From Xenorhabdus griffiniae (GTDB lineage Bacteria > Pseudomonadota > Gammaproteobacteria > Enterobacterales > Enterobacteriaceae): DNA of 64,000 nt. The stretch's first letter is position 1. Each line of letters begins with the position of its first letter. The stretch spans positions 4,124,001 to 4,188,000 of the forward strand of contig NZ_CP147737.1 of NCBI RefSeq assembly GCF_037265215.1. Reading direction: 5' to 3'. Under the pieces are notes generated by a model. That model was not told where the DNA came from and made no database searches. It saw nothing but the letters and a program-made list of their open reading frames with translations. A program made the position numbers and the translations under genes. Shown here one piece after another: positions 1-9,400 of this stretch.

Positions 1-461
1 AAAGTGAAATCAAGCGAGATGCAGAAATTCTGAAAAAATTGGGCGCAGAACTGGTTGAACTGAGTAAAAGCCAACTGGAGCGCATTCCACTGGATGAAGA
101 TTTGCGGGCAGCCATTGAGTTGGCACAGAAAATCAAGCGTGAAGGACGTCGCCGTCAATTGCAGCTCATTGGCAAACTGTTGCGTGCCCGTGATCCTGAG
201 CCAATTACCACGGCGTTGGATAAACTGAAAAACCGTCACAACCAGCAAGTCATTGTTTTACATAAACTGGAAGAACTACGTGACAAATTGCTTGAAAATG
301 ATGATGCCTTTGAAGAAGTCATCACATTGTATCCACATACTGATCGCCAGCAACTTCGCACATTGGTTCGTAATGCGAAAAAGGAGAAGGCAGCTAACAA
401 GCCACCTAAATCTTACCGTCAAATTTTCCAATATTTGAAAGAGTTATCGGAATCCGCTTAA
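1..461 (+). CDS. darP: Ribosome biogenesis factor DarP (YjgA), 5' end outside window
   Basis: C-terminal 152 or so residues of DarP, a protein that binds late 50S ribosomal precursors. The reading frame is open from the first bases of the window (it begins [17 protein letters not shown]), so the start codon lies upstream; the family is about 180 residues long. The run [20 protein letters not shown] and the ending [17 protein letters not shown] are characteristic. The TTG at position 39 is an internal Leu codon and not a start. It is the last core gene before the accessory T6SS island, and a hairpin follows it. Identification by family resemblance; high certainty. Confidence 0.95.
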   Translation, partial: SEIKRDAEILKKLGAELVELSKSQLERIPLDEDLRAAIELAQKIKREGRRRQLQLIGKLLRARDPEPITTALDKLKNRHNQQVIVLHKLEELRDKLLENDDAFEEVITLYPHTDRQQLRTLVRNAKKEKAANKPPKSYRQIFQYLKELSESA

Positions 462-470
462 TCCATCTTC

Positions 471-497
471 ACCGCCATTTCATTAAGAATTGGCGGT
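471..497 (+). terminator. Hairpin after darP
   Basis: Inverted repeat ACCGCCA / TGGCGGT with a 13-nt loop, ten bases after the darP stop. It is followed by CATTTCC rather than a clean T tract, so it is a likely but imperfect intrinsic terminator. Confidence 0.5.
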
Positions 498-778
498 CAT
501 TTCCGGCTTTATTCAGTCCCAAATGGGAAAGATCATAATCGCAATTCAATACAGTACGGCGATGGAATGCTGCCCCTATTTTTATCTAAATTTCTTATTA
601 AAAACGGTCGACATCCCCATATTTCGCCAAAATCAGCTGAAAATTGAATCTAATTAGTTAATTAATTTGACCTATAGACATGTACAATAAACGTGCTTTG
701 CTGATCGATCTCGCATTTTATCTCACTGATATTCAGCATGACACCGAAACCCTATTGATAAAACATAAGTCAAATTCA
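498..778. other. Noncoding, AT-rich left edge of the T6SS island
   Basis: No gene was recognised between the darP hairpin and the preferred tssF start. The last 100 bases are AT-rich (repeated TTAATTAG-like runs) and could hold the island promoter, but no clear -35/-10 pair stands out. A reading frame open from 680 joins tssF in frame, but that extension does not resemble a TssF N-terminus. Confidence 0.4.
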
Positions 779-2536
779 ATGAAAAACGAAAAGGAATCGC
801 TTTATCTAAAAGAACGCGCTTACCTGCGAGAGCTGGCTGAGCACATTGCGAAAGAGTCGCCGCATCTGGCTGAATTTCTGGTTTCCTCTCATGATCCCGA
901 TATTGTCCGTGTTTTCGAAACCTTTGCGTTTTTGATTGCCAACCTGCGGGATAAGCTGGAGGATAATTTTCCCGAAATTGTTCACGGTATTCTCTCCCGT
1001 ATCTGGCCGTTAGCCCTGTCTCCAATCCCACCGACAACGATAGTGCAATTTACACCCACGGATGATGAACATCAGGGTACGGCTGAGATCCCTATCGGTA
1101 CATCGGTGTCTGCCAGCCTTAACGGGCAGTTGCTCGACTTTAAAACCTGCCGTTCTTTGCATATTGAACCCTTGATTGTGCAGGAACGCGCCGTCAGGAA
1201 AACGGGTACCCACAGTGAAATTATCCTGACACTATGCCAAACCGGTTCGGCGTCTTCTTTCTGGCAAAGCGGAGCCTTATCTTTTTTCCTTGGCACCGAT
1301 ACGAAACGCGCCGCCCAGCTCAGCCTGTGGCTGGATCAGCATATCTGTGATATCAGCCTGAACACACAGGGCGAGCGGCGAACAATTAAACATTTCCCTT
1401 ATGGCTGGCATGGACTGCTTGACGAACCGTTGCTGCCCACCGCCAAAAGTCCCTATTCCGGCCTGCAACCGTTGGTGGAATATTATGCGTTGCCGGTGCT
1501 TTATAACTTTGTCACGCTGGATATCAGCCGCAGTTGCTCAAAAGTTTCGCTGAATGACGAGGGCACGTTTGAGCTAATTTTGCGTTTCGAGGGTGAATTG
1601 CCGTTGGATGATGTCGAGGGGGCGTTTTTGCTGGGTTGTGTTCCGGCGATTCATCTGGAAAACCAAACCAGCCCGCCTGTCCGGTTGGAAGCCGGTAATC
1701 ACCGCTATCCGCTGCCATTGGGGGGATCGGTGTGCCTGTACCGGCTGCGGGAGGTTCAGGTGGTGGTGCAGCCCGAAGACAGCGAGCAACGAGGCACACC
1801 TTATCACTGGCTGCCGATTGAGCAGTTTGTTCCCGCCGGCCGTGTTTTCGATGACGATGAGCAGCCCGCCACGTTTTACTACCAGCTTCAGACTGAGTCT
1901 GATTTTCTGGGCAGAATCCGGCACTGGCTGTGCTTTTTTGATTTGACCGGCAACCCGGCAAACAACCTGCCGGAGATTGCTGTCTCGTGCTCTTTCATCG
2001 GCTACCATAAGCAGGCACTGACGCTGGAACAAGGCGCCATTACCGTGACGCCGGAAAGTGCACCGTCTCATCTTAATGTGCAGAATATTATTCCGGTGAT
2101 GGCCGATTATCCACCCTTGTTACAGGAAAATAACAGCTGGCCGCTGCTCTCCTGCCTCTCCAGCCCACCGATGATGTTATTTACCACCCACAGCCTGAAA
2201 CAGTTTCTCCGTCTGTTTGACCCACATAGCGAGACCAACCGTCCGCTGAGCCGCCAGTTCCAGCAACACATTGACGGTATTGTGCAGGTAAAAGAACGCC
2301 TGACTGACCGCTTAAGGCGTGGGCAACCGGTTCGGGGGTATGTGTTATCGCTCACATTGAATCCCGATTGTTACCGCACACCCGGCGAAATGTACCGCTT
2401 CAGCCGGTTAATCAATCAGGCGATGGCCTGTTTTATCAGCCAATCCACGTTCGTCATGCTGGAAATTTTTACGCCGGACAACAGTGAAGTGCTGTGGCAG
2501 TTCTGGCACGTCGATGGATTACGCCCGGCCCTGTAA
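779..2536 (+). CDS. tssF: T6SS baseplate subunit TssF (VasA/ImpG family)
   Basis: 585-residue protein related to TssF, a wedge component of the type VI secretion baseplate. The N-terminus YLKERAYLRELAEHIAKESP matches the family pattern in which a short leader is followed by an aromatic and an LREL/F-A helix. The middle part (PPTTIVQFTP, then IPIGTSVSAS and LDFKTCRSL) follows the family order, and the C-terminus (MYRFSRLINQAMACF, near residue 540) also fits. The frame is open from an ATG at 680, but the family N-terminus fits the ATG at 779; neither start has a strong ribosome binding site. No other baseplate or sheath genes are nearby, so this is an orphan copy next to vgrG. Base composition is richer in GC than in the toxin genes downstream. 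Confidence 0.85.
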   Translation: MKNEKESLYLKERAYLRELAEHIAKESPHLAEFLVSSHDPDIVRVFETFAFLIANLRDKLEDNFPEIVHGILSRIWPLALSPIPPTTIVQFTPTDDEHQGTAEIPIGTSVSASLNGQLLDFKTCRSLHIEPLIVQERAVRKTGTHSEIILTLCQTGSASSFWQSGALSFFLGTDTKRAAQLSLWLDQHICDISLNTQGERRTIKHFPYGWHGLLDEPLLPTAKSPYSGLQPLVEYYALPVLYNFVTLDISRSCSKVSLNDEGTFELILRFEGELPLDDVEGAFLLGCVPAIHLENQTSPPVRLEAGNHRYPLPLGGSVCLYRLREVQVVVQPEDSEQRGTPYHWLPIEQFVPAGRVFDDDEQPATFYYQLQTESDFLGRIRHWLCFFDLTGNPANNLPEIAVSCSFIGYHKQALTLEQGAITVTPESAPSHLNVQNIIPVMADYPPLLQENNSWPLLSCLSSPPMMLFTTHSLKQFLRLFDPHSETNRPLSRQFQQHIDGIVQVKERLTDRLRRGQPVRGYVLSLTLNPDCYRTPGEMYRFSRLINQAMACFISQSTFVMLEIFTPDNSEVLWQFWHVDGLRPAL

Positions 2537-2568
2537 GGTATTCATGTCATAAACGATAAGGAATAAAA

Positions 2569-4569
2569 ATGAAAAGTGGATTACGTTTTACCTGCCGTAT
2601 CGCGGGTGTGCCGGAAGACACCTTTGTGGTCGGCGATTTTTCTTTGCAAGAACACCTCTCTGAGCTGTTTACCCTCAATCTGACGCTGGTCAGGGCCGGT
2701 AACGCGAACCCCTTTAAGCCGCAGGCGGAGATTGATTTGGCTTCACTGCTGATGCAGGAAGCGGTGTTGCAGGTTTTTTATGGTGAAACAGAACAGCGCA
2801 AAATCACCGGGATTGTCTCTCACGCTAATTGGGTAGGCACCGATGGTAACAAGACGCTTTATACTATGACAGTTCGCCCTGCCTGCTGGCGGTTGACACT
2901 GAATCAGGACAGCCGGATTTACCATCAGCAAAATGCCCCGACGATATTAAACCGCCTGCTGAAAAAACACCGGGTAAAAGCCGATTCAAAACTTTACGAT
3001 GCGCATCAGGATCGGGAATACGTCACCCAGAAACGCGAATCCGATTATGCTTTTTTCAGCCGGTTAGCCGCGGAAGAGGGGATCAGTTTCTGGTTTGAGG
3101 ATGAAACGCTGTTTTTCAGTGACAGTCATCTCGGTATGACCGCCGGTCTGCCATTACAATACCAGCCCCAGCCGGAAACGGCACACGGAGTCGATACGCT
3201 TTATCAGGTGCAGTTGGGCGTCGGGATGAGCCCGCAGCGCAGTTTCCACAAAGATTTCAACCCGGAAAAACCGCGCTATCACCTCTCCCATATGCACAGC
3301 AGCGAAGGCTTCCGCGACTTCGGCAGCCAGACCCCTTACACCGTGTTTGAAAGTTACGGGCGATTCCAGAAAGATGCGGCCGCCATCCCGTTTTTGAAAT
3401 ACCGGCAGGAAGCGCTGGATAATCAAAAACAGACCGGAACTGGCAACAGTAACTGCATCAAACTCAGGCCGGGCAAAATTTTCGAGATAAAAAATCACCC
3501 GCACAAGCCGCTGAATGTGCGCTGGCAGATTGTCGGTATCAGCCACCACGGGCACTGCCCGCAGGCACTGGGTGACAGCAGTGGCACCGGCACGACACTC
3601 AGCAACACGTTCAGTTTTATCGACGGCCTTGCCGACTGGCGGCCACCATTCCACTACAAACCGTTAGCCGATGGCGATGAAACGGCGATAGTCGTTGGCC
3701 CGGAAGGGGAAGAAATTTTCGTCAATAAAGACGGCGCAATTAAAGTGCATTTTCACTGGAACCGCTATGACGAGGTGGATGACAGCGCTTCATGCTGGGT
3801 ACGGGTGGCACAGGGCTGGAACGGCAACGGCTATGGCTTTATGGCGATACCGCGCATCGGGCAGGAAGTGATTATTTCTTACCTCAATGGGGATATTGAC
3901 CGTCCGATTGTCACCGGTTGTGTCTACAACGGCCTGAACCGTCCGCCGCTGGATTTGCCGGCAGCCAAAACCCGAACTACGTTCAAGACCAAAACCCACA
4001 AAGGTAAAGGCTTTAACGAACTGCGCTTTGAGGATGCGAAAGGCAGTGAAGAAATCTATTTTCACGGCCAGAAAGATTTTACTGCGCATATCGAAAATGA
4101 TGCGTACTGGTATATCAAACATGACCAGAAGAGCCGCATCGATAACAACCGTTACCACGATATTCGCGCCGATGACCATCATCAGGTTGCCGGTTCACGC
4201 AAAATCACCACCGAAGGGGATGTTTCCCACCAGATTGCCGGCAGCCAGCATACCCAGACCGGCGACGCCACCGTGATTGACAGCGGGCAGGAAATCCACC
4301 TGAAAAGTGGCGGCAAGGTCGTACTGGAAGCGGCAGCAGAAATCACCCTGAAAGTGGGTGGTAGTTTTCTGAAAGTCACACCGGGCGGCATCTTATCTTC
4401 ACCGATAAGTGTCGGGCAGGGTTCGGCAGGCAGTGGACGCGGGCTGACACTGCAATTGCCGGAAGGTGTGGCGCCATTGCCAATGGTGGAATTTCCGGCG
4501 AAACCGCCTTGCGCCATTCTAGCGCAGCAAGAAGAAAACTGGATTATCACTGGAGCAGAAGAAGCATGA
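2569..4569 (+). CDS. vgrG: T6SS spike protein VgrG (TssI)
   Basis: 666-residue VgrG. The N-terminal two thirds follows the gp27-like fold (starting LRFTCRIAGVPEDTFVVGDF). The OB-fold gp5-like domain lies near residues 370-450 (AIKVHFHWNRYDE, SCWVRVAQGW, IPRIGQEVIISYLNGD, PIVTGCVYNG). After it comes the repetitive beta-helix spike, ending in EIHLKSGGKVVLEAAAEITL. There is no extra enzymatic C-terminal domain, so the cargo is presumably the separate lipase encoded downstream. A good ribosome binding site (AAGGAA) precedes the ATG. Its TGA stop overlaps the next gene's ATG, which implies translational coupling to the adaptor. Confidence 0.97.
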   Translation: MKSGLRFTCRIAGVPEDTFVVGDFSLQEHLSELFTLNLTLVRAGNANPFKPQAEIDLASLLMQEAVLQVFYGETEQRKITGIVSHANWVGTDGNKTLYTMTVRPACWRLTLNQDSRIYHQQNAPTILNRLLKKHRVKADSKLYDAHQDREYVTQKRESDYAFFSRLAAEEGISFWFEDETLFFSDSHLGMTAGLPLQYQPQPETAHGVDTLYQVQLGVGMSPQRSFHKDFNPEKPRYHLSHMHSSEGFRDFGSQTPYTVFESYGRFQKDAAAIPFLKYRQEALDNQKQTGTGNSNCIKLRPGKIFEIKNHPHKPLNVRWQIVGISHHGHCPQALGDSSGTGTTLSNTFSFIDGLADWRPPFHYKPLADGDETAIVVGPEGEEIFVNKDGAIKVHFHWNRYDEVDDSASCWVRVAQGWNGNGYGFMAIPRIGQEVIISYLNGDIDRPIVTGCVYNGLNRPPLDLPAAKTRTTFKTKTHKGKGFNELRFEDAKGSEEIYFHGQKDFTAHIENDAYWYIKHDQKSRIDNNRYHDIRADDHHQVAGSRKITTEGDVSHQIAGSQHTQTGDATVIDSGQEIHLKSGGKVVLEAAAEITLKVGGSFLKVTPGGILSSPISVGQGSAGSGRGLTLQLPEGVAPLPMVEFPAKPPCAILAQQEENWIITGAEEA

Positions 4570-5354
4570 TGGAACCGACTGATTGGAAAAACTGGCTATC
4601 ACATCAGGACAGAGGCAATTGCTATTTTTTGGTTAACAGCCTAGCTGAGCCGAATCCCGTCCAAACCTTTTACCTTAACGGCTGGACAGCGCAGGCGTTT
4701 CCGCTCTACAGCGGTACACCAATGAATGCCATGCTGGAACAAAGCCCGTGGCTGATTCAACCTAAAGCCAATAGCCTGCCAGAACTGGCTTTGCTGCTGG
4801 ATAAACACGAACTCAGCGATACCAGTTGGGGCTGGGGATATCGCAGCACCTTACCGTGGTCATTTCAGTTAGAGCACTGGCGGTTGCATCAACAGGTGTT
4901 GCTGCGGGGTCAGGTTGTGGTGTTGCGGCTGATGGATAACCGTATTTTCGCACCGTTGTTGCCCGCTCTAAAACCGGGGGACTGGCGTGAACTGTTAACA
5001 CCGGTTAATGAGCTGATGATCGATACACCTGACCCGATTTGCTATTACCGACCAAAAAATTGCCCTCAGGAACTGAATACGAGTTTGTTTGTGTTGGGTG
5101 ATCATCTGATTGAAGCCCGTTACTCAACTAATACGACTCTCAAGAATCTAGCTTACACGTTAAGTTGTCAACTTTGGGAAGAAGATCCCGAATTTGCATT
5201 GAAACTGGATGAACCAGCAGGGCAATTGCAGATCAGCCTTGTAACGTGGCTGCAACAGACGAGAGGTGAAAAACGCAAACTGGACAAGTTAACAATTGAT
5301 CATTTTATTACCGATAACCAACAGGTTGCTCTCAACGCACGCATTGACGGATAA
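4566..5354 (+). CDS. DUF4123 T6SS effector adaptor/chaperone
   Basis: 262-residue protein of the DUF4123 type (Tap/TEC adaptors), which load a specific effector onto the VgrG tip in the cytoplasm. Visible family traits are the early CYFLVNSLAEPNPVQTFY strand, an acidic/aromatic middle and the conserved position between vgrG and a lipase gene. The start is taken as the ATG at 4566, overlapping the vgrG stop (ATGA), with GGAG about 12 bases upstream; the next codon is also ATG. A longer frame from 4509 would lie inside vgrG and is not preferred. It probably binds the effector encoded 23 bases further on. Confidence 0.85.
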   Translation: MMEPTDWKNWLSHQDRGNCYFLVNSLAEPNPVQTFYLNGWTAQAFPLYSGTPMNAMLEQSPWLIQPKANSLPELALLLDKHELSDTSWGWGYRSTLPWSFQLEHWRLHQQVLLRGQVVVLRLMDNRIFAPLLPALKPGDWRELLTPVNELMIDTPDPICYYRPKNCPQELNTSLFVLGDHLIEARYSTNTTLKNLAYTLSCQLWEEDPEFALKLDEPAGQLQISLVTWLQQTRGEKRKLDKLTIDHFITDNQQVALNARIDG

Positions 5355-5376
5355 ATAAAATATAAGGAAGACAAAA

Positions 5377-7320
5377 ATGAAACGGTTAGATCCAACAGAT
5401 TGCATTGATTGCCAGAAGATACTGAAAAACTGGATTGAATTTCAGCTTGTGGATGAGCAGGGTAAGCCACTGATAGGGATACCTTATAAGCTGAAAAGCA
5501 GGGGAAACAAAAGCATTGTGCGGGCGGGTACCACGGATGGAAAAGGAATATTGCGTGAAGAAGATCTTCCTCCCATGCCTGTGACACTCTCTGTTTCAGC
5601 ACAGCCTCTTGCTGATAAAGTGACACAAAGCCTTCCTCGCCGAGATACTGGCCGTAGAGGTAATCTATATGTTAGAAAGAATAGCTTCGTCAATAAATAT
5701 GAATATCAGTACATTACGTTAGGAGAGATCAGCGATAGTTTTCCTAAAGTAAAAGGCTGGCAAGACAAGAAACTAAAAACATCTGTACACTTTAAAGACT
5801 CGACATTAAAAGGATTCACTGCTCACCCCCTTAATCGGCGGTATGTACTAGAGATCCAAGCAATAGAAAGTGGTATCAATTTGACCATTGGTGTCTTTTT
5901 TGATGGGACGGGAAATAATGTGGATAATACCGATGAACGTCTCTGTGCCAAAGAAAAGAATGATCTCACTCCAGAACAACTTGATAAATTTATCTGTTCA
6001 TTTAACAAATATGGTGAACCTGGTGATGTCTCACGGCTGAGTTACGACAACTACTATACCAATGTGCTTTTTTTATATAAGATATATTCAACAGATGAAA
6101 TTAGTGAGGGAAATCATCAGATTAAAGTATATATTGAGGGAGTTGGAACAATGTCAGGCGAATCTGACAGTGTTTGGGGTTATGGAACAGGAAGATGGCT
6201 TACCGGAGTTATAACCAAAACTGACATCGCTATCCAAAGAATAAAAACCGCATTGTCAGAATACTTAAAAGGAACAAAGGATAATATCAGATCTCTCCAG
6301 TTCGATATTATTGGCTTTAGCCGAGGTGCTGCATCATCCCGCCATTTTGCTAACCGTGTCTTAAAGCAAGATGCAGACTTATTAAACGTAATTAATGAAT
6401 GTTTCTCCAATCATCGATATCTGGCAAAATCACGCTACCCCACGGGGTACACCCGCCTTCTAGGCATTTATGATACAGTTACCGCGATTGCTGAACCAAA
6501 CAATGCTCTTAATCCCCACGATTCTTCCGTAACAGGTCCAGCCAATATCTTTTTATCGAATAATATTGCAAAACATGTTTTCCATATTACTGCCAAAAAC
6601 GAATGCCGATATAACTTTTCCTTAAATAGCGTTAAACCTTCGTGGCCAGAACTCGAACTCCCAGGTGCTCACGCCGATGTTGGTGGAGGCTATGACCCAA
6701 TGACTATAGAAACATTATGTATTACCCGCCCTAAGGTCACAATAGTGGAAACCTCAATCCCAGATCACACTACTAACGTTTATAAAGATGCTCAGGATGA
6801 ATTATCCAAAATGAAAAAATCTCCAACGATTGGCTCATTACTTACAGACAAAGATGTCAAATTAGTTACATGGAGTGAATATAAACCTAACGTCCAATAT
6901 CCTAAACCTATTAAAAATGTCGCAGCTGCTGCCGTACTTTCCCGTACAATATTTAATGATTGGTCTAAAGTCGGGATGCTAGTTATGCTCGATTTTGCCA
7001 AAGAAGTTGGAGCAATTTTTGACAAACCTGATGATAATGATAAAAATTATCAACTCCCAGCAGAACTTCAACCACTGTCAGAAAAAGCCATTACACAGGG
7101 ACGAGCCATTAGGCAGGGACAACCATTGATACCTTTTACACCTGAAGAGCTTGCCTTAATACAGTCAAAATACGTCCATTTTTCAGCTCACTGGAATGGC
7201 GTAAAAACAGTAAATAATAAAATTCATGGGGATACTTATCCCGCTGCGATTTTTTACGCTAACCGACCTTGTGATGATTGGCTCAGAGTAATTTTTGACA
7301 TCAACGGTAAGGAGATCTAA
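5377..7320 (+). CDS. tle1: T6SS phospholipase effector, Tle1-like (DUF2235)
   Basis: 647-residue effector with a DUF2235 alpha/beta-hydrolase domain, the Tle1 class of phospholipases that attack membranes of competing cells. Seen: the family opening motif FFDGTGNN at residues 174-181; the nucleophile elbow GFSRG at 313-317 (Ser315); IYDTV with Asp366; and HADVGGGY at 432-439, giving a plausible Ser315-Asp366-His432 triad. Residues 1-110 are a separate domain (IEFQLVDEQGKPLIGIPYKL) that may serve for loading by the DUF4123 adaptor. It has a strong ribosome binding site (AAGGAAG). Codon use is more AT-rich than in vgrG, as expected for exchangeable cargo. Substrate preference (PLA1 or PLA2) cannot be read from sequence. 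Confidence 0.9.
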   Translation: MKRLDPTDCIDCQKILKNWIEFQLVDEQGKPLIGIPYKLKSRGNKSIVRAGTTDGKGILREEDLPPMPVTLSVSAQPLADKVTQSLPRRDTGRRGNLYVRKNSFVNKYEYQYITLGEISDSFPKVKGWQDKKLKTSVHFKDSTLKGFTAHPLNRRYVLEIQAIESGINLTIGVFFDGTGNNVDNTDERLCAKEKNDLTPEQLDKFICSFNKYGEPGDVSRLSYDNYYTNVLFLYKIYSTDEISEGNHQIKVYIEGVGTMSGESDSVWGYGTGRWLTGVITKTDIAIQRIKTALSEYLKGTKDNIRSLQFDIIGFSRGAASSRHFANRVLKQDADLLNVINECFSNHRYLAKSRYPTGYTRLLGIYDTVTAIAEPNNALNPHDSSVTGPANIFLSNNIAKHVFHITAKNECRYNFSLNSVKPSWPELELPGAHADVGGGYDPMTIETLCITRPKVTIVETSIPDHTTNVYKDAQDELSKMKKSPTIGSLLTDKDVKLVTWSEYKPNVQYPKPIKNVAAAAVLSRTIFNDWSKVGMLVMLDFAKEVGAIFDKPDDNDKNYQLPAELQPLSEKAITQGRAIRQGQPLIPFTPEELALIQSKYVHFSAHWNGVKTVNNKIHGDTYPAAIFYANRPCDDWLRVIFDINGKEI

Positions 7321-7322
7321 AA

Positions 7323-8018
7323 ATGAAAAGAAAGTCATTAACCTTACTGCTAGTGTTAAGTCTGGTGATATTGCTGCTAGGCTACTTCGGTTGGGCGTAT
7401 ATAAAAACTTTTGCACGCGCCTTTTCTACTGGTTCACATAACATTAAAACTGTGACTTATAAACCGATTGAACACAAAAATGAATTATTGCCTTATGAAA
7501 TGTGGGAATTTCAATTTACCACCGCCAAAGAACTCCCTGTTCGCATTAACTTGATTCATTTTCTTGATGAAAATAACCATATTGTGCAGACATTTACACC
7601 TACTCAATTTTATGCAGATCACGGGGCTGTAGAAAGGGATGCTACCATTAAAAATCATGATAAAATTTTGCCTTACACATTGATAATCTGTTGGAATTCA
7701 ATAGCTGAGAAGAGAGATATCCAAACAAACTTCCTTTTTAAACAACAAATTCAGGAATTTATTAGAAACCCTGTTACCAATTCCAGTGATGAAACGCAAT
7801 CATCTGATTACCGAAATAATATTGATATTATGTTGTTATCATGGGGAAGTTCCCTCGCTAAGTTACACATTATTGATAAAAATAATCAGGATCCTATCTT
7901 GGTCGCCACCGGTGAATCGATTTATGGCGATAAAATGACTTTATGTCAGGACAAAAACCATCCTGAGAAATATTCTGAGAGCAGAAAAACCTTTATCAAG
8001 GGAAAAGAATACCGTTAA
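7323..8018 (+). CDS. Membrane-anchored putative immunity protein to the Tle1-like effector
   Basis: 231 residues: a short basic start, one hydrophobic segment (about residues 5-27, LTLLLVLSLVILLLGYFGWAY) and a globular domain predicted in the periplasm. There is no lipobox cysteine. The gene begins two bases after the effector stop, with AAGGAGA as ribosome binding site, so the pair should be co-translated. Tle effectors act in the periplasm and their immunity proteins are exported there, so position and topology both point to immunity. The pattern LPYEMWEFQFTTAKELPV ... ILPYTLIICWNSIAEK recalls DUF2931 proteins, but this is from memory and unverified. Confidence 0.7.
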   Translation: MKRKSLTLLLVLSLVILLLGYFGWAYIKTFARAFSTGSHNIKTVTYKPIEHKNELLPYEMWEFQFTTAKELPVRINLIHFLDENNHIVQTFTPTQFYADHGAVERDATIKNHDKILPYTLIICWNSIAEKRDIQTNFLFKQQIQEFIRNPVTNSSDETQSSDYRNNIDIMLLSWGSSLAKLHIIDKNNQDPILVATGESIYGDKMTLCQDKNHPEKYSESRKTFIKGKEYR

Positions 8019-8027
8019 GGGGAATTC

Positions 8028-8153
8028 TTGAAGTTATTTCAAATTAAAGGAGAAATTAATGGAACATATACAGTTATTTCACAGGGAGCAATACTCTCAG
8101 GTTTCACATATAAAAATAAAGAAGGTAAAGAAATTGAGTTTAATGAAAATTGA
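8028..8153 (+). CDS. Short possible ORF or gene remnant (41 aa)
   Basis: A 41-residue frame begins with TTG behind GGGGAATTC and ends in KNKEGKEIEFNEN, ten bases after the immunity gene. It has no recognised family. It may be a small gene, or the remainder of a second immunity gene cut off by the IS elements that start about 100 bases downstream. Low certainty. Confidence 0.3.
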   Translation: MKLFQIKGEINGTYTVISQGAILSGFTYKNKEGKEIEFNEN

Positions 8154-8309
8154 CATGCTTATGATGAAAAAATAGGTGATTGCATCTGGAAATAGGAGCT
8201 TGTATGTATTAGTTCAGACTAGATCTGACACTTCGGTTTGAAAAGAAGAGAGTTACCGACTTTGATTAAAGGTGATGAATCCATAATCAAAGACTAAGAG
8301 GTAACTCTC

Positions 8310-9350
8310 ATGCTTTATACTAGCAATCCAATCATCAAACACAAGGCGGGTCTGCTTAATCTCGCTGAAGAACTCAGTCATGTCTCAAGAGCCTGTAAAG
8401 TGATGGGGGTATCCAGAGATACGTTTTATCGTTATCAGGAACTCGTTGAAACAGGCGGGATTGATGCGTTAATCAACCAAAGCAGAAAAACCCCTAATTT
8501 GAAGAACCGTGTGGATGCGGAGACTGAACACACCGTTATCAACTCGGCCATCGAATTCCCGGCCTATGGGCAAGCCAGAACAAGTAATGAACTCAGAAAA
8601 GCAGGCATCTTTGTGTCTGCCAGTGGTGTCCGTTCTATCTGGCTCAGACATCATCTTGAGAACTTCAAAAAGCGTCTGGCAGCCCTTGAAAAGAAAGTGG
8701 CTGACGAAGGCATTATCCTGACTGACGAGCAGGTTGCCGCCCTTGAACGTAAGCAGCATGATGACGAAGCTTGTGGCGAAATTGAAACCGCTCATCCTGG
8801 CTATTTAGGGTCGCAAGATACCTTTTATGTCGGTAATCTTAAAGGCGTGGGACGCTTGTACCAACAAACTTTCGTCGAGACTTACAGTAAAGTGGCTTTC
8901 GCGAAACTCTATACGAGTAAAACGCCCATTACGGCGGCGGATTTACTGAATGACCGTGTGCTGCCGTTCTTCAGCGCTCATAGATTGCCGATGTTACGTA
9001 TTCTGACAGACAGAGGCATCGAATATTGCGGGCGTGTTGAGCACCATGATGACCAACTGTATCTGGCTGTCAATGATATCGACCATACCAAGACAAAGGC
9101 GATGTCACCGCAAACCAATGGCATCTGTGAACGGTTTCACAAAACCATCCTGAATGAATTTTACCAAGTGACGTTCAGAAAGAAATTGTATGGCTCATTG
9201 GATGAGTGACAAAAAGATCTGGACAAATGGATGGACAATTACAACAATCACCGCACTCATCAAGGAAAAATGTGTTGCGGCCGGACACCAATAGAAACCC
9301 TTCAGGATGGGAAATCTATTTGGGCAGAAAAAAATCTGACCCAAATATAA
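8310..9350 (+). pseudogene. IS481-family transposase with in-frame stop
   Basis: Integrase-type DDE transposase. The N-terminus has a helix-turn-helix (SRACKVMGVSRDTFYRYQEL), followed by the catalytic core with TDRGIEYCG and ERFHKTILNEFY carrying the second Asp and the Glu. The frame is broken by a TGA at 9207-9209, then continues in the same frame with DLDKWMDNYNNHRTHQGK to a TAA at 9348-9350, which would give 346 residues if intact. A single T-to-G change from TTA (Leu) would explain the stop. The truncated product lacks the C-terminal helices, so it is probably inactive. Confidence 0.88.
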
Positions 9351-9386
9351 TCTGACAGTCGCCGATAACAAAGTGGGTAACTGTCA
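9351..9386. repeat. Hairpin repeat, copy 1 (interrupted by the IS1111-type element)
   Basis: AATCTGACAG TCGCCG ... CTGTCA, continued after the IS at 10731 by TCAGATT. With the IS removed, the arms AATCTGACAG and CTGTCAGATT pair perfectly. It has the same design as the two hairpins between the lipoprotein genes (11650-11690 and 12597-12637), except that its loop resembles theirs in inverted orientation. Confidence 0.6.
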
Positions 9387-9400
9387 TATATGGACGTCCC

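Larger units (their letters stand above)
8211..9386 (+). mobile_element. IS481-type insertion sequence, defective
   Basis: Insertion sequence around the transposase at 8310-9350. One pair of possible ends is AGTTACCGACTTTGATTA at 8251-8268 against the reverse complement of 9365-9382, about 14 of 18 identical. A second, weaker pair is 8211-8227 against 9342-9357. The exact boundaries are therefore unresolved and the wider span is given. The left end also forms a long hairpin (GAGAGTTACC at 8249 with GGTAACTCTC just before the transposase start), which would hide its ribosome binding site. No target duplication could be identified. Confidence 0.7.

Noticed and set aside
39..461. Complete small gene starting at TTG 39
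   Set aside because: The frame continues to the window edge with DarP sequence, so this is the end of darP and not a separate gene.
680..778. Longer start for tssF at the ATG of 680
   Set aside because: The extra 33 residues do not resemble a TssF N-terminus and have no ribosome binding site; the ATG at 779 fits the family.
1524..2071. Long antisense frames inside tssF and vgrG
   Set aside because: They overlap well-identified genes in the GC-richer region, show no family features and no binding sites.
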